From Leptobrachium leishanense (lineage: Eukaryota; Chordata; Amphibia; Anura; Megophryidae): DNA of 64,000 bases. The stretch lies in the NCBI GenBank assembly GCA_009667805.1, contig CM019063.1, positions 198,194,954 to 198,258,953 of the forward strand. The letters are read 5' to 3'. Positions within the stretch are counted from its first letter, which is position 1; each line of letters starts with the position of its first letter. Both the position numbers and the translations under genes were made by a program. Below are positions 21,548 to 32,214 of the stretch, piece by piece. Below the pieces are notes generated by a model that was not told the DNA's origin, did not search any database, and saw only the letters and a list, made by a program, of their open reading frames with translations.

Positions 21548-23236
21548 TCACTACATGATGAGCATGGACATTTGGGTGCTGAGAGAACTTTTAAATTGGT
21601 ACGAGATAGGTTCTATTGGCCTTGCATGAGAGCTGAAGTGGAGAGTTATTGTCATTCCTGTCTGAGGTGTATTCAGAGAAAGACTCTACCGACCCGAACT
21701 GCTCCAATGAGCCACCTGCAGAGCCAGGGACCCATGGATTTGGTGTGCATTGACTTCTTGTGCTTAGAGCCGGATGCTAGTGGGCAAGGGAACATCCTAA
21801 TAGTGACCGATCATTTCACTCGTTACGCCCAAGCTTTTTCCACAAAGGATCAACGCGCTCCGACCGTGGCCAAGGTGTTGATGGAAAAGTTTTTTGTTCA
21901 TTACGGACTGCCAAGGAGGATACACTCGGATCAGGGTAGAGACTTTGAAAGCAGACTGGTGGGGCAATTGCTAGAGCTGTTGGGAATCCAAAAGACCCGA
22001 ACTACACCATATCACCCTCAAGGTGATGCTCAGCCTGAAAGGTTTAATCGCACACTACTAAACATGCTGGGGACCTTGTCGAATGTAGAGAAGCAGAGTT
22101 GGAGTCGTCACATAGCTACTCTGGTGCACGCGTATAACAGTACGGAGAGCAATGCAACTGGATACTCACCGTACCGTCTTATGTTCGGAAGGGAGGCTCG
22201 ACTGCCGGTTGACTTGGCATTTGGGTTATCTTTAGACCAGACGTCAGTAGCTTCTCATAGAAACTACGTGGATAGGCTTCGAAAGAATCTGGCTTCTGCG
22301 TTTGAACAGGCCCGTTTGACCTCAGAAAATAGGGAGCAAAGAAACAAAAGGAACTATGACTTGAAAGTTCGAATACAAGATCTACAACCCGGTGATAGGG
22401 TTCTATTGAAGAACTTGGGTGCTGCTGCGAGACACAAGTTGGCGGATAGGTGGAGTTCCCAGGTTTACATTGTCTGCAAACAACTGCCGGGTCTGCTGGT
22501 GTATCAGATTCGCCCGGATGGAAAGGCTGGGCCTCTCAAGAACTGGCACCGGAATCATTTGTTACCTTTGAGAGAGGCTGTGAGGATGCCAGTGGGGGAC
22601 GAACTGCCTCTGCCAAATCCGCCTGCTCCACGTTTACCTCCTGTTACTCGGTCTCAGCAGACCCGGATTGTCGAAGAGAGCGAAAGGGACAGTGAGGAAG
22701 AGAGTTTCTGTCTGGACTGGATGCGTTCACCGGAGCCTGAAGATATTATCTCAGTTCCTGAACGATGGGAGAGTAATTTGAGGCCTGAAGCTCCTGAGTT
22801 TCTGCTGGAAGTCCCTGAGACTGTTGAAATCCCTGAAGCTCTTGAATTTCAGCTGGAAGTCCCTGAGGCTGTTGGGATCCCGGTAGCTCCGGAAGTTGAA
22901 GCTTATTCAGGCGATTATAGTGCTATGCCTTCACTGGAGGGATCATACTCTGAAGAAACGTCTGCTCCAGTGATAGAGAGAAGGACTGAGCCAGCACCTA
23001 TAGTACTTCCACCTGAAGAGGAACTGATTGAGCCAGAACCAAAACGCTCTGTTCGACCGCCCCAACGTCTCACCTACGACTCACCAGGACATAGCACTGA
23101 AGAGGCCATCACCACCGTGCAGAGGTTGCCCGAAGTGTCTGCTATGCTAGCTGAGATATCCCAAAATATGAGTCAACTTGAGGAAGTGTTCCTAACCCAC
23201 TATATGTATGCTGCTGAACCTGTACATGTTATGTAA
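21548..23236 (+). pseudogene. pol: Integrase of the gypsy element with long acidic/proline-rich tail
   Basis: Inserts element DNA into the host chromosome. The zinc-binding region has histidines in LHDEHGHLGAE and cysteines in CHSCLRC. The DD35E core has VCIDFLCLEPD, HSDQGRDF and QPERFNRTL, with exactly 35 residues between the second D and E. A basic C-terminal domain (NYDLKVRIQDLQPGDRVLLK) follows. The last ~190 residues are an acidic tail with near-repeats of LEVPE..EIPEALEF type. An ATG at 21572 exists, but the histidines lie upstream of it, in the same frame after the TGA. No env gene follows. Confidence 0.92.
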
Positions 23237-23302
23237 ACTTATTTGAATATTGTGGAAATGTAATGTAACTGTTGTACCTCCTTGGAGAGACCCAAGAGTT
23301 CT

Positions 23303-23315
23303 AGGAGGGGGAGAG
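23303..23315 (+). promoter_or_regulatory. Polypurine tract
   Basis: AGGAGGGGGAGAG directly abuts the 3' LTR, the standard primer site for plus-strand DNA synthesis. Confidence 0.88.
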
Positions 23316-24433
23316 TGTAGCGCTGTGTTAAATCTTGCTGCCGGTAGTACCTATTTTTGGCCACAAGATGGAGACAATCGCGATTAGAGACACGAGACAT
23401 TGGGACTACATTTCCCGGCGTGCTTTGCAAAAGGACAGGAAGTGGGTGGGAGACAGGAGGCTTACTTCCCGAACCTCGTGGAGAACGCGCCAGAGCGCGC
23501 GAGGGAACGAGAGAGAGCAGACGCAGTGCAAGACATCGCAGGAGGGCCTAGGCCAGAGCAAGAGAGAGACCTGTCAGTTCCTTATCGGGTCATTCGGCCT
23601 AAAGAGAAGGAGACCTCCGAGTTCCTGAGATTGCTGCAGATTAAAGAAGCCAAAGACCTGGAGTGAGGAGTTGCCGCGAGCTGATCGGATACGGAGAGCA
23701 GGCGGTGAGCGGGACAAGTCGTGGACAAGCAACAGAGAGTCAGACAACGGATCCGGCCGCTAGTATCCCCAGTCAAAATCGAGCGGAGAGACGTCCTGGG
23801 TCAGCGGAGCCTACAGCAACCGGTGGATGGGTGAGAGGCCTCCAAGGCCGTATGTAATTAAGGAACACACTGCTGTTTTCTCTTTAAAGTCCACAGGGCC
23901 CCAACTTGACTAGTCGAAGACATTCCTTAAGTAAATTCACTGGCCAGTTGAACAGTACTCGGGTACCACAAACACATACACACCTTTTACATTCCGGGAC
24001 TTAAACCTGTGCAGGACTCATTTTGTTACGAATCGGAACGGGAGTTAAAGTTACGTTCTGAATACATATTTTTCTCTTTTTCCGCTGCGCGTTTATCGTA
24101 ATACGAAGAGATTGTATTTTGGGGGTTCGTTACGTGTCTCTGTTTTTCCGAACTATTGGGCCATTGCATATATTTTTCTGTTCGGTTGCGAATATTTTAT
24201 TCTTCCGAAATACGAAGCCTCGTGTTTCGTTTCTTTTCCGCTACGCGTTTTACCGCAATACGAAAGTACTGTAATAATATCTGTGAATACCGTGTCTCAA
24301 CATCTGCTTATTATTTTAGTAAACTATTTAAATGATAAAAACTCACAGCGGTGTTGGAGTATATTTATTCCCTAGTGCGGGGAGACTGACCCGTGGTTCA
24401 TTTTCAGCGGCTCCTCCGGGAGTGAGCGCTACA
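23316..24433 (+). repeat. 3' LTR of the gypsy element
   Basis: An 1118-bp LTR almost identical to the 5' LTR, with seven substitutions and three indels counted by eye, for example one A missing in the GGCCACAAG segment. It carries the same promoter motifs. Confidence 0.94.
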
Positions 24434-24547
24434 AGTGTCTTCCTTTAAGTGAGCTACAACTATTGTTTATTAGTTTTTTCCCCAGATGTGAGTACCCCCA
24501 CCTATTGTTCCAGAAAAAAAAAACATTCAGGCAGGGCATGCACAGTG

Positions 24548-25010
24548 CTAACAAAAAAATGCAATAAAATTAGAATTTCCATTCATCTACAGCATGTAAA
24601 ATTATTTTGTTTTACATTTTATCATCCGAGCCTTTGCAGTTATATATTCTACAGGGGTACGCTTGTTAAAAAAAATTAGAAATGGGAACCCATTACTTTT
24701 TTTTCTGAGAAATTACATAATTTTTAGCTAAAACCCAAAAAAAAAAATAGTTAGTGCAGCATCATTGTTCAGATAATTGAAATGGGAATGATATTGCTGC
24801 ATTAATAAAAATAAAACACACAAAACAACCCACGTTTTTATTTTATTTTTTTACTTTTAACAATGGCCATGGTCATGTTCTGGCCTTTCCAATGATACCA
24901 AACGTTAACCTCTAGCTGTCATGGATCGGGAGGTACGGGGTCCAAAGGATCCCCCTATCTCCACCATAGGGTTTCCATAGGGAAACCCCTTGGTAGCTGA
25001 CACTGACGTC
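24548..25010 (+). repeat. Dispersed repeat R1, copy 2, right half
   Basis: Continues the R1 sequence that stops at 14235: ACAAAAAAATGCAATAAAATTAG, then the GCAGCATCATTGTTCAG, GATACCAAACGTTAACC and CCCCCTATCTCCACCA landmarks. The two halves are parts of one repeat split by about 10.3 kb of later insertions. Confidence 0.7.
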
Positions 25011-25039
25011 ACTGAGCCATGTCAACTGTCGCTGACTGG

Positions 25040-25310
25040 ATATTTTCTCTTTTTTGGGCCATTCTCTGTAAACCTTAGAGATAGTTGTGTGGGAAAATCC
25101 CAGATGATCAGCAGTTTTTTAAATTATCAGATCAGCCGGTCTGGCACCAATAACCATGCCATGTTCAAAATCACTTAAATCCCCTTTCTTCCCCATTCTG
25201 ATGCTCGGTTTCAACTTCAGCAAGTTGTCTTCACCACGTCTAGAAGTCTAAATGCATTGAGTTGCTGCCATGTGATTAGCAATTTGTGTTAATAAAGTGG
25301 CGTTGTGTGT
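25040..25310. repeat. DNA transposon remnant of a widespread fish/amphibian family
   Basis: Contains TTTTGGGCCATTCTCTGTAAAC, CTGGCACCAATAACCATGCC, TTCCCCATTCTGATGCTCGG and GCATTGAGTTGCTGCCATG, ending near AATAAAGTGGC. I recognise this as a common vertebrate DNA-transposon repeat; the superfamily is uncertain. It lies beyond the likely 3' end of the ribonuclease gene. Confidence 0.55.
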
Positions 25311-25556
25311 ATCAAGGTTTTAACTTGCAGAAGATGCATAATTCTAGCATTAGGACTTTTTACAGTAAATCATAAGCAAAAGTATGTGTTTTGTAAAAGC
25401 ATATTGTGACAGAACTAATGTTTATATCAGAACTGCTAAGTTCAAGGTAACATAGGATAAATAAATGGCTTATTGAGTAAGAGTACCAATCTAAGAGTGA
25501 TTTGAGAGGACCATCATGACCTAGGATCATCACTTGATCAGTGGGAACATATTTCC

Positions 25557-26036
25557 CTATAGAAACAGACTTGGCAGAATTGGAATTACAACCATCAGTA
25601 TTGCAGGAGTCCATGAAACACCAAAACCTGATAGAAGAAACTTATCAAAGTGCACAGGGTAATGATTTTCGCATGTGATGTAGATTTTTCCTTTTTCATT
25701 TTTTTGATTGTATGCGCAGTTTGGGGGAGGCAAGGATTCAGATTTCAATATGCAGTCGGTAAGGTTGAAGGGTATGTCACTTGCAACCTTTGTAGATTTG
25801 GTAATATTAGCACACATCGCTTTCACTCTATGTCCATCTGTATCGTGGATAAAGGTGTTTTTTGATTTACAGTTATTATTGAGAATAATATTCCTAGCTT
25901 TTATTATTTCATCACAGACGATGCTGTCATTGTCTTGAACAATATGTTTTTTCAAGAAGCTGTTTAGGTCCTGACATTGAGATGTTGCAGAAAAGCAAAT
26001 GAGAATCCCCAGTGTTAGGAGTGAAGCTGGAGACAT
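25557..26036 (-). CDS. Amphibian (onconase-type) secreted ribonuclease with hydrophobic C-terminal tail
   Basis: A member of the RNase A superfamily, which cleaves single-stranded RNA; frog members are secreted and some are cytotoxic. From the ATG at 26036 there are 159 residues: a signal peptide of about 21, then a mature chain starting QDLNSFLKKHI as in frog RNases (Q usually cyclises). The three catalytic residues are visible: H in KKHI, K in NNCKSKNTF, and H in CENHYPVHF. Six cysteines fit the three core disulfides. The two extra cysteines of the amphibian-specific C-terminal disulfide are missing; instead the chain ends in SGFGVSW plus about 15 hydrophobic residues, like a GPI-anchor signal. 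Two N-glycosylation sites (NIT, NLT) are present. The ATG at 26060 is rejected because a splice acceptor lies between the two. Confidence 0.9.
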   Translation of the reverse strand: MSPASLLTLGILICFSATSQCQDLNSFLKKHIVQDNDSIVCDEIIKARNIILNNNCKSKNTFIHDTDGHRVKAMCANITKSTKVASDIPFNLTDCILKSESLPPPNCAYNQKNEKGKIYITCENHYPVHFDKFLLSGFGVSWTPAILMVVIPILPSLFL

Positions 26037-26051
26037 CCTTGTAGAAGTGAT

Positions 26052-26069
26052 CTGAAACAAGAAATACAG
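26052..26069 (-). promoter_or_regulatory. Splice acceptor upstream of the ribonuclease coding exon
   Basis: On the minus strand a pyrimidine-rich run TATTTCTTGTTTCAG ends at 26052, fifteen bases before the chosen ATG. RNase A family genes typically have a non-coding first exon and one coding exon, so this fits. The first exon was not located. Confidence 0.65.
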
Positions 26070-26619
26070 AGAAAACGATCAACCATCAGACCTTCTCTAT
26101 ATCTTGATAAAGGTTAAAAATATACATTTATATGTGTTTGAGTTGAGGACATTGATTTCGGGTACGCAACCTCCATTGCAATGTTGTAAAGGTCAATTGT
26201 GCGCCTGCTATGTATCTATAGAGTTCTGGGTCCTGTTCTGGAGCGGCTTGGGCACGCCCCCCCCCCCATCTAATTTCCCTTTAAAATGAAGGATTGTGGT
26301 TTATGATACTTATATTTTAATGTTATTTTTATTGGAAAGTAAAAATACAAGTATCATAAACAGACATTTATAAACTCCCCCTATCCCTAATTGGCTGAGT
26401 TAATCTTTATATGACTATTAGCTTTCCCAAGTTTCTACAGGTGCCGCCTGTGCTCACTTTTAAAAGACAAGATGGCCTTAAATTTGGCTTTTAGGAAATT
26501 TCTCTGCCAAGGCTTGGCATCACATCTTAGCCTCAAACTTTACCACAAAAAAATAAAAAAATGGCGGAATTAATTTACCTCATATTAAAAGACAACCTAG
26601 AATCATAATTTTTTTTTCC
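26070..26619. other. Unassigned sequence, probable ribonuclease intron
   Basis: AT-rich with a poly-C run near 26261. By position it would hold the intron and perhaps the promoter of the minus-strand ribonuclease gene, but I cannot point to a donor site or first exon. Confidence 0.35.
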
Positions 26620-27130
26620 CCCCAGAAAGGATACATTGAGATTTCTCTCATTTTCAAGTATGTCCTGGGTAAGCAAGTGTCAGGTGCGCTGTGTGTGGCG
26701 AGCGGGGGAGTCCGGTTTGCAGCAAATGCAGGAGACAATAGGTTGCAGGGCACAGTTTGGTTTATTTATACAAAGGCAGGGCAAAGGAATATAAAGGAAT
26801 TGGCTTGCATAGGCTTGGCAATAGCTGAGTAGGGATGAGCTGTTCGGCTCGATATGTTCGGAGTTCACATCGAACATCGGCCGTTCGAACATTTCAGCGT
26901 GTTCGGAAAAAATATAAAAAATAAATTAAAAAAAAAAAAAAGGATAAAAATATGCTTATATAAAAAATAAATAATACTAAAAAAAAATCTAGAAAAAAAA
27001 AAAAAAGGACTCTTTACTGCAGAATATAAGCAACGGTTTATTAGATATTGAATTAAAAAAATGGGAATATTTTTAACATTGAAGCCTATGGGATAAAACA
27101 TTCTTGTTACTAAAACATCAGGCAGACACG
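26620..27130. repeat. Mosaic of repeat fragments
   Basis: Positions 26620-26675 match the 3' end of the LINE at 826-1780. 26680-26825 (TGTCAGGTGCGCTGTGTG start) matches 31402-31530. From 26832, TAGGGATGAGCTGTTCGG opens a TTCG-rich segment like 59375-59460 and the hAT end near 42267, followed by TTTACTGCAGAATATAAGC, also seen near 4450, 37140 and 59510. Confidence 0.6.
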
Positions 27131-27555
27131 GCCCTCTAATCAAGCACTGTAGAGGGCAGCCTGCAGGGGCCTCCCAAGAATCCCCTTGAGGAGCATGCGG
27201 CCGCCGGATGAAAGAGCTGCGACTGTGTGGGCTAGCCGCCCGGGTGCATGTGGCAGAGACAGGCAGTGCAGGGAGGGAGCCACTGCACCTGCGGCCACGG
27301 CAGACCCCCCCCTAGCACCCACAACCAGGATCCAGGGAGCCCCCACTGACCACCAGGCTAAGGTAAGGCGACACATTTCTAATAAAACCTTTTTTTTCTT
27401 CCTTTCTCTACCTGGCTGTAGGTAGGTATGTATGTATGGATCTATTTTACATTCAGCTAAGTAGAGGGGGGGGGTGGCATGTGGGCTGCGCGGGGTCTCA
27501 GGCAGTGGTTTGTTTTTTTGGGTGTATATTTTTAGCAAATTTATAGGGGAAGGCA
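27131..27555. other. Unassigned GC-rich sequence
   Basis: A GC-rich patch with open frames on both strands but no recognisable domain or matching repeat in the window. Confidence 0.4.
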
Positions 27556-27559
27556 AGGG

Positions 27560-27808
27560 CAGGTATGAGATATATATATATATATATATATAGATAAGAT
27601 ATATATCCAGACTTGTATTACACACACATTTTGGCAACTAATTGCCCCCCCCCCCCCCTCCAGAAATTTTTTTGAACCCGATAGAGAATAATATCTATAT
27701 TCTCTATCGGGTTCAACATTTTTTCTGGAGGGATCAGCCAAATGGGGGGGGGCGCATTTAGTTGAGATTGTCCACCCCCCATGTGCGTATATATGGTCTG
27801 AGGTCTGT

Positions 27809-27845
<37 letters not shown>
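27560..27845. repeat. Foldback element bounded by AT microsatellites
   Basis: Two (AT)n runs (27570-27592; 27810-27840) bracket inverted arms. The inner arms are near-perfect: TTGAACCCGATAGAGAAT against ATTCTCTATCGGGTTCAA around 27672-27714, widening to CCTCCAGAAA/TTTCTGGAGG and CAACTAAT-type ends. The whole could fold into one long hairpin. Confidence 0.7.
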
Positions 27846-27850
<5 letters not shown>

Positions 27851-27890
27851 CTACATGTGTTGATATATACGTATATGTCTGTGTGGTATC

Positions 27891-28785
27891 CAGGGGAGGT
27901 GCAAGCATTTTTGTTTACTCAGGCGAAGTTGCGTTTTGGTGCCACCCTCCACCCAATCCGTGCCATGCCAATCAGAAGTGTTTGGTGTCCTCACGCATTG
28001 CCAATCTATGCTGTGCCTGGTGCCCCTCCTGTGCCACAGGGCCAGAGTGTGTGGTCCCCTCCTTTTGCAATGTGGCCTGGTGGTGCCCCCTGGTCTTGCT
28101 GTGTCAATATACCCACATATTTCAAACTGCGTTTCCCTGTGATCTTGCTACCTACCACTCACTCTGTTGCTGTGGTCCACTGACTCCAGGTCTCCAGAAG
28201 CAGACTGGCAGCAGGGTCCTCGTCCTCCAATTCAATTCACTCCCCCTTTAATTACTTTCACCCCCTCAAATTAATTTCATATAGCGTATGACAGAGCTCC
28301 ACAGCAATAAACCTCACAGTAATGTACCGATATCAGATTACTCAACCCCCCCCCCCCGAGAACAACACACACACCTCTCCCTCAGTTTATTCAAACCTTT
28401 TAAAAATCTTCTCTTGGCCTCTCTGCCCAGTCCTCCTTCACACTACAGTGGAAGCACGCAGGCTGACTCTGCTGCAGGGCCGCACCCTAAGCTTTGGGGT
28501 TTGTCCTCCAGGCTTTTCTGCTGCTGTGTGCCCTGGCTATGCGTGTCATGTGAGGGGGCGGTGCCAAATTATGCAGTGTGCCTGCTCATGTTTAGAATTT
28601 GGGACTGAGGCAGGCACACTGCGTCGGTTTGAGAGTGCGCGGCTGGGCCCCTGATTGATGTCTGAAGATCATTCATAGCTCCGCTTCCGGTATTTTAAAA
28701 ACAGAATGTTTCCGCCACTCACACTGACAGCAAGCCAGGACAGTAAGGCGGCCGCCTGTGCCACCTTACACTAGCGCCGGCCCTG
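27891..28785. mobile_element. hAT-type element with perfect 8-bp target duplication
   Basis: It begins CAGGGGAGGTGCAAGC and ends GCGCCGGCCCTG. The octamer GTGGTATC is repeated exactly at 27883-27890 and 28786-28793. One inverted unit of the ~55-bp repeat lies at 28285-28325. No transposase is present. Confidence 0.88.
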
Positions 28786-28793
28786 GTGGTATC

Positions 28794-29399
28794 AATGCAT
28801 CCCTACTCTATACACAGCGCTCCGTGTCTTATAATATATATGATCAGGGTTACCTTTTTTTTATACTATTCCTATTAAATTAACAGTAATTTTTGATGTG
28901 TTTTATTGAGTAGAAACTTTTTTTGTCTATATAACATGTGCTTTGTGAAAATAATGGATTCCTGTCCAGTGCGGTGAGAAGCAAACGTAATGCAGTGTAG
29001 ACACGCTGCAAGGCGGAGCGGAGTGAAGTCAAGCCTGTAAAATGTTTGCTTCTCTTCGCAAAGCTGTGCGTCGCTACACGCTCAGTGTGTCTCAGCCTTT
29101 ATTCCCGCATCGCTAGCTTACAGAATCAGTTTGTAGACTTGTTACTGACCCTGCTTGTTCTGAGGACCCGATCTGTTGCCGACTTTGCCATTTGACTATT
29201 CTCTGTGTATTCCCTGCCTGTTCTGTTTGCTTCCTGTGGCTACTGGTGTGCAACGATTCACCATATACAGTAGCGCAGTACAAGTGCCTAAACATTGCTG
29301 ACCCGGTTTTGTTATAGCTGCTGATGTAATTGAATAGATCGGGGATCTCTTCTACATTACCAAAACCTCCACCACTGCACTCTTCCACAATACTTCAGA
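28794..29399. other. Unassigned sequence
   Basis: No repeat or gene recognised. A minus-strand frame at 29113-29388 has no domain. Confidence 0.4.
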
Positions 29400-30345
29400 G
29401 GGGGGACGGTGTGAAGGCACTTGCTACCACCAAAAGGCAGCATATTTGGGTGCACTGCCACTGACGCCTATACCAGATTCATATCATTTTAATATTGGAC
29501 CGCAGGGTCCAACCCTGCACTCTTCCACAATACCACAGAGGGGTTACGGTGTGATGGCACTGTTGCCGACACTAAAGGCCCAATTGTAAAGCACCTATTG
29601 TTACTTTCATCCAAAGCCTGCATAAGTTACAACATAATTTAGCCTAATTTATTTTATTTATTTTTTTAAATAATCACTAAACTTGTTCTGCGTGTCCTAA
29701 AACGTCTCTTTCCATACAGGCTGCCACCCCAAAGCAGTAGTTTATGAATAGATTAAAAGGAAAACCATTTACCGTCATTTGAAATGTAATTTCTTTGTTT
29801 TATAGGCTAGGGTCAAACGAAAGCATTTTTACACGCGAAAGTAAAAAAGTGCGTCCGAACGCATTGATGTATTTTTTCACGGAATATACGAAAACGGTCA
29901 TACGATGCGCATTTTCGTGCGTATGTTTTACGAATCCAAACCAGGAAACTTTTTGCATCTGGACGTTATGTTGGCCGGACATGAGCAGGGTCTGACGTCT
30001 CCAAATCACACACACACACACCGCTAGCGGGCGCAGCGCACTCTGTACGTCCGTACTAGAGGTTCTGCGTTCTCGAAAAAATGCGTTCATTTTCCACTTG
30101 CGTTGCGCGGCCGGACTTTCGTGCGACCGTACTTCGTATATTGGCCGTCATTGCCCGTCATTTGCTGCTAGTGCGGCCGTGATTAAGTGCGCCAGAACGC
30201 ATGTTAAAACTGCGCTCGTCTGACCCCAACCTAAATGTTTCTATACATCGTCCAAATCTGCCACTTCACGGGCAGGTTATGGGGACCTCCTAGGCACGAT
30301 ATTTGAAGGAATTTTTCGTTTTTATTCTTAACCTTTATTTCATGG
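29400..30345 (+). repeat. Dispersed repeat R3, copy 1, interrupted by a MITE
   Basis: Shares CTGCACTCTTCCACAATACC, TTTACCGTCATTTGAAA, TTTCTATACATC and GGTTATGGGGACCTC with 60755-61205 and, inverted, 35517-35850. The MITE at 29805-30231 interrupts it; the other two copies show the uninterrupted site. Confidence 0.75.
29805..30231. mobile_element. TTAA-type foldback MITE, copy 4
   Basis: Begins GGCTAGGGTCAAACGAAAGC and ends CGTCTGACCCCAACC; 427 bp. Comparison with the empty site in R3 copies 2 and 3 shows insertion at a TTAA-like site that is now imperfect (TATA left, TAA right). Confidence 0.78.
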
Positions 30346-30504
30346 AAAACTCACTGTCCCTTTAAAAACGTTTTTTTTTTTTTTATAAAATTTGTCCTTG
30401 TTTCCTGTCCCCCAGGGACACACAGACAGACACACACTTTCGAGTCCGATTGACTTGCATTGAGTTCGGTTCGTGTTCGAACTCAAACCTCTTGAAATTG
30501 CTCA

Positions 30505-30586
30505 GGAAGGGAAGGGGGGGAAGGGGGGGGAGAGGGGGAGAGGGGGAGAGGGGGAGAGGGGGAGAGGGGGAGGGGGAAGGGGGGAA
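30505..30586 (+). repeat. Purine-rich GGGGGAGA microsatellite
   Basis: A pure G/A tract with repeated GGGGGAGA units directly precedes a TGTCAGG sequence. It could form triplex or G-rich structures and may have grown from a retroelement polypurine tract. Confidence 0.8.
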
Positions 30587-30587
30587 T

Positions 30588-31091
30588 TGTCAGGACCGTA
30601 CCTGTCCGTTCCTGCGTGAATCCATGAAAGGTGCTGCCCTTCTGCTGTGAACCAGCTAATAAACAATTAAAACCACAGGTCACATGACACACCCCTCTGC
30701 CTAATCAATAAAGGCTCAACACACCCTCTGCCCAATGCTTCATTGTTGTCTCCTGTGCCTATGAACAAGACCTGTAAATACCAAGCTCCAGAAACCTGCT
30801 TTCCCTATCCACTCATCGCGTTTCCCCCTGCTCCAAGACCCCCCAATACTGACTGTGCTCTCCCAGGAGCAACTACCCTACCCACCTGCTCTCCCAGGAG
30901 CAACGACCCTCGCACCTGGACTCAAGGATTGCTTTCCCCATCACCCTCAGCCAACCTGTGAGTTCCAGTGTGCCCTGTCCCACAGCCCTCCTGTGTTTTT
31001 CTCCTCTCCCACGAAGTGTGTGCATCCCCGAGACCTGCATAACGGCCTCATCACCTGAAAGGCAAGTACCTGCAAGGTATTAAACCTGACA
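30588..31091 (+). repeat. Possible solo or 3' LTR
   Basis: The segment begins TGTCAGG and ends CCTGACA, a perfect 7-bp inverted terminus as in many LTRs. It contains AATAAA boxes near 30660 and 30702 and follows a purine tract. No flanking duplication was found, and no internal region is attached. Confidence 0.45.
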
Positions 31092-31401
31092 GGCAGTGAT
31101 AGGGTTAACAGTCTTTACCAGAATTAGTGGCTTACTTGGGTGGATGCACGTCAAAAATTTGAGATGTAATGCGAGCCAGCACCACAGTAGTAACACAATT
31201 GTAAGGCTTTCCTCCTATAGAGAAGGGTTTTTTGCCTTTAGACTGGAGGGGAAGAGCACACCTTGGTTAAGGTTCCATTTAACCCTTGCAGCAGGTTAGC
31301 AAACCATGTTCAATTGCTGCAGGAAATCTTGCACAGCTTTAGTTATAGATGCCACGAACGCCTGCATTGCTACGGACTCATTAATTGACTTCAGCATTCT
31401 G

Positions 31402-31530
31402 TCAGGTGCGCTGTGTGTGATGAGCGGAGGAACCCAGTTTGCAGCAGATGCTGGAGACAATACAGGTTGCAGGGCACAGTTTGGATTATTTATACACAGG
31501 GCAAAGGAATATATAGAAACAGAACGGATA
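31402..31530 (+). repeat. TGTCAGGTGCGC repeat, copy 2
   Basis: Matches 26680-26825: TGTCAGGTGCGCTGTGTGTG, GGTTGCAGGGCACAGTTTGG and GGGCAAAGGAATATA. The start looks like an LTR end but no element can be delimited. Confidence 0.55.
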
Positions 31531-32214
31531 CAGAAGCAATACATGAAAAGGAGCAGACATAGGAGGGGGAACTGTGGTCAGAACAGAGGACTAAGAGAAA
31601 ACTGAATAAACTAGACACCGGCTAGATGCAGAGGGGCATGACATGAACTAGACACCGGCTACAAAAGGATACTTACAGAGAAACAGGATACAAACAGAGG
31701 CAGATTGCAGGACACAGTTCAGTTCTAGATCTGCCCCCTCAGGGATAACGTAAAAGACCAGGTGAAGTCTGATATAAAGTCCACAAAAGCCGAGTGCCTA
31801 AGTGTAAAGTCCAAGGGGCAATTCCATAAACATAAGTCCAGTAAGAAAGGCAAGGGGACTGATAGGGAAGGCAAGGGGGTCTGGAATCCAAGTACAGGTA
31901 CGCTCACACAGCGTGTGATACAGTGGTTAGACTTCAATGCAGACGTCAGGAGCATTGGGCGTAGTCTCCCTATATGGAGACTTGGGCAGGTGAGGGGTAA
32001 TTAACCTCAGGGTTAGACATATGGGAAACATTTGGCTGGAGGATGGGCAACTGGCAGGGCTGGACTGGGACAAAAAAGTGGCCCTGGACTTTATCTAGAC
32101 CGGCCCACTCCGATGCAAACACGCAGGGACGTATTAAGATCTATGTTCCTGGAGCCAAAGATTTCTTTGCATTTAGTGAAATGAAAACATAATTTATATT
32201 ATTTTAAATTGCGT
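31531..32214. other. Unassigned sequence
   Basis: No recognised gene. A CAGGGCTGGACTGGGAC sequence near 32056 resembles a hAT terminus, but I found no matching opposite end with a target duplication. Confidence 0.4.

Larger units (their letters stand above)
15955..24433 (+). mobile_element. Ty3/gypsy LTR retrotransposon, nearly complete
   Basis: An 8479-bp element with two LTRs beginning TGTAGCGC and ending GCGCTACA, and a 4-bp duplication AGTG (15951-15954; 24434-24437). The order is LTR, primer site, gag, protease, reverse transcriptase, RNase H, integrase, polypurine tract, LTR. Integrase after RNase H is the Ty3/gypsy order. The LTRs differ by about seven substitutions and three small indels over about 1117 bp, so the insertion is young. 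Three lesions in pol make this copy defective. The PNMA-like Gag sets it apart from most gypsy lineages. Confidence 0.96.

Noticed and set aside
26034..26060. Upstream ATG at 26060 as the ribonuclease start
   Set aside because: A good splice acceptor lies between it and the ATG at 26036, and the signal peptide begins at the latter.
27140..27637. Minus-strand frame of 165 codons
   Set aside because: Runs from an AT microsatellite into GC-rich repeat DNA; no recognisable protein features.
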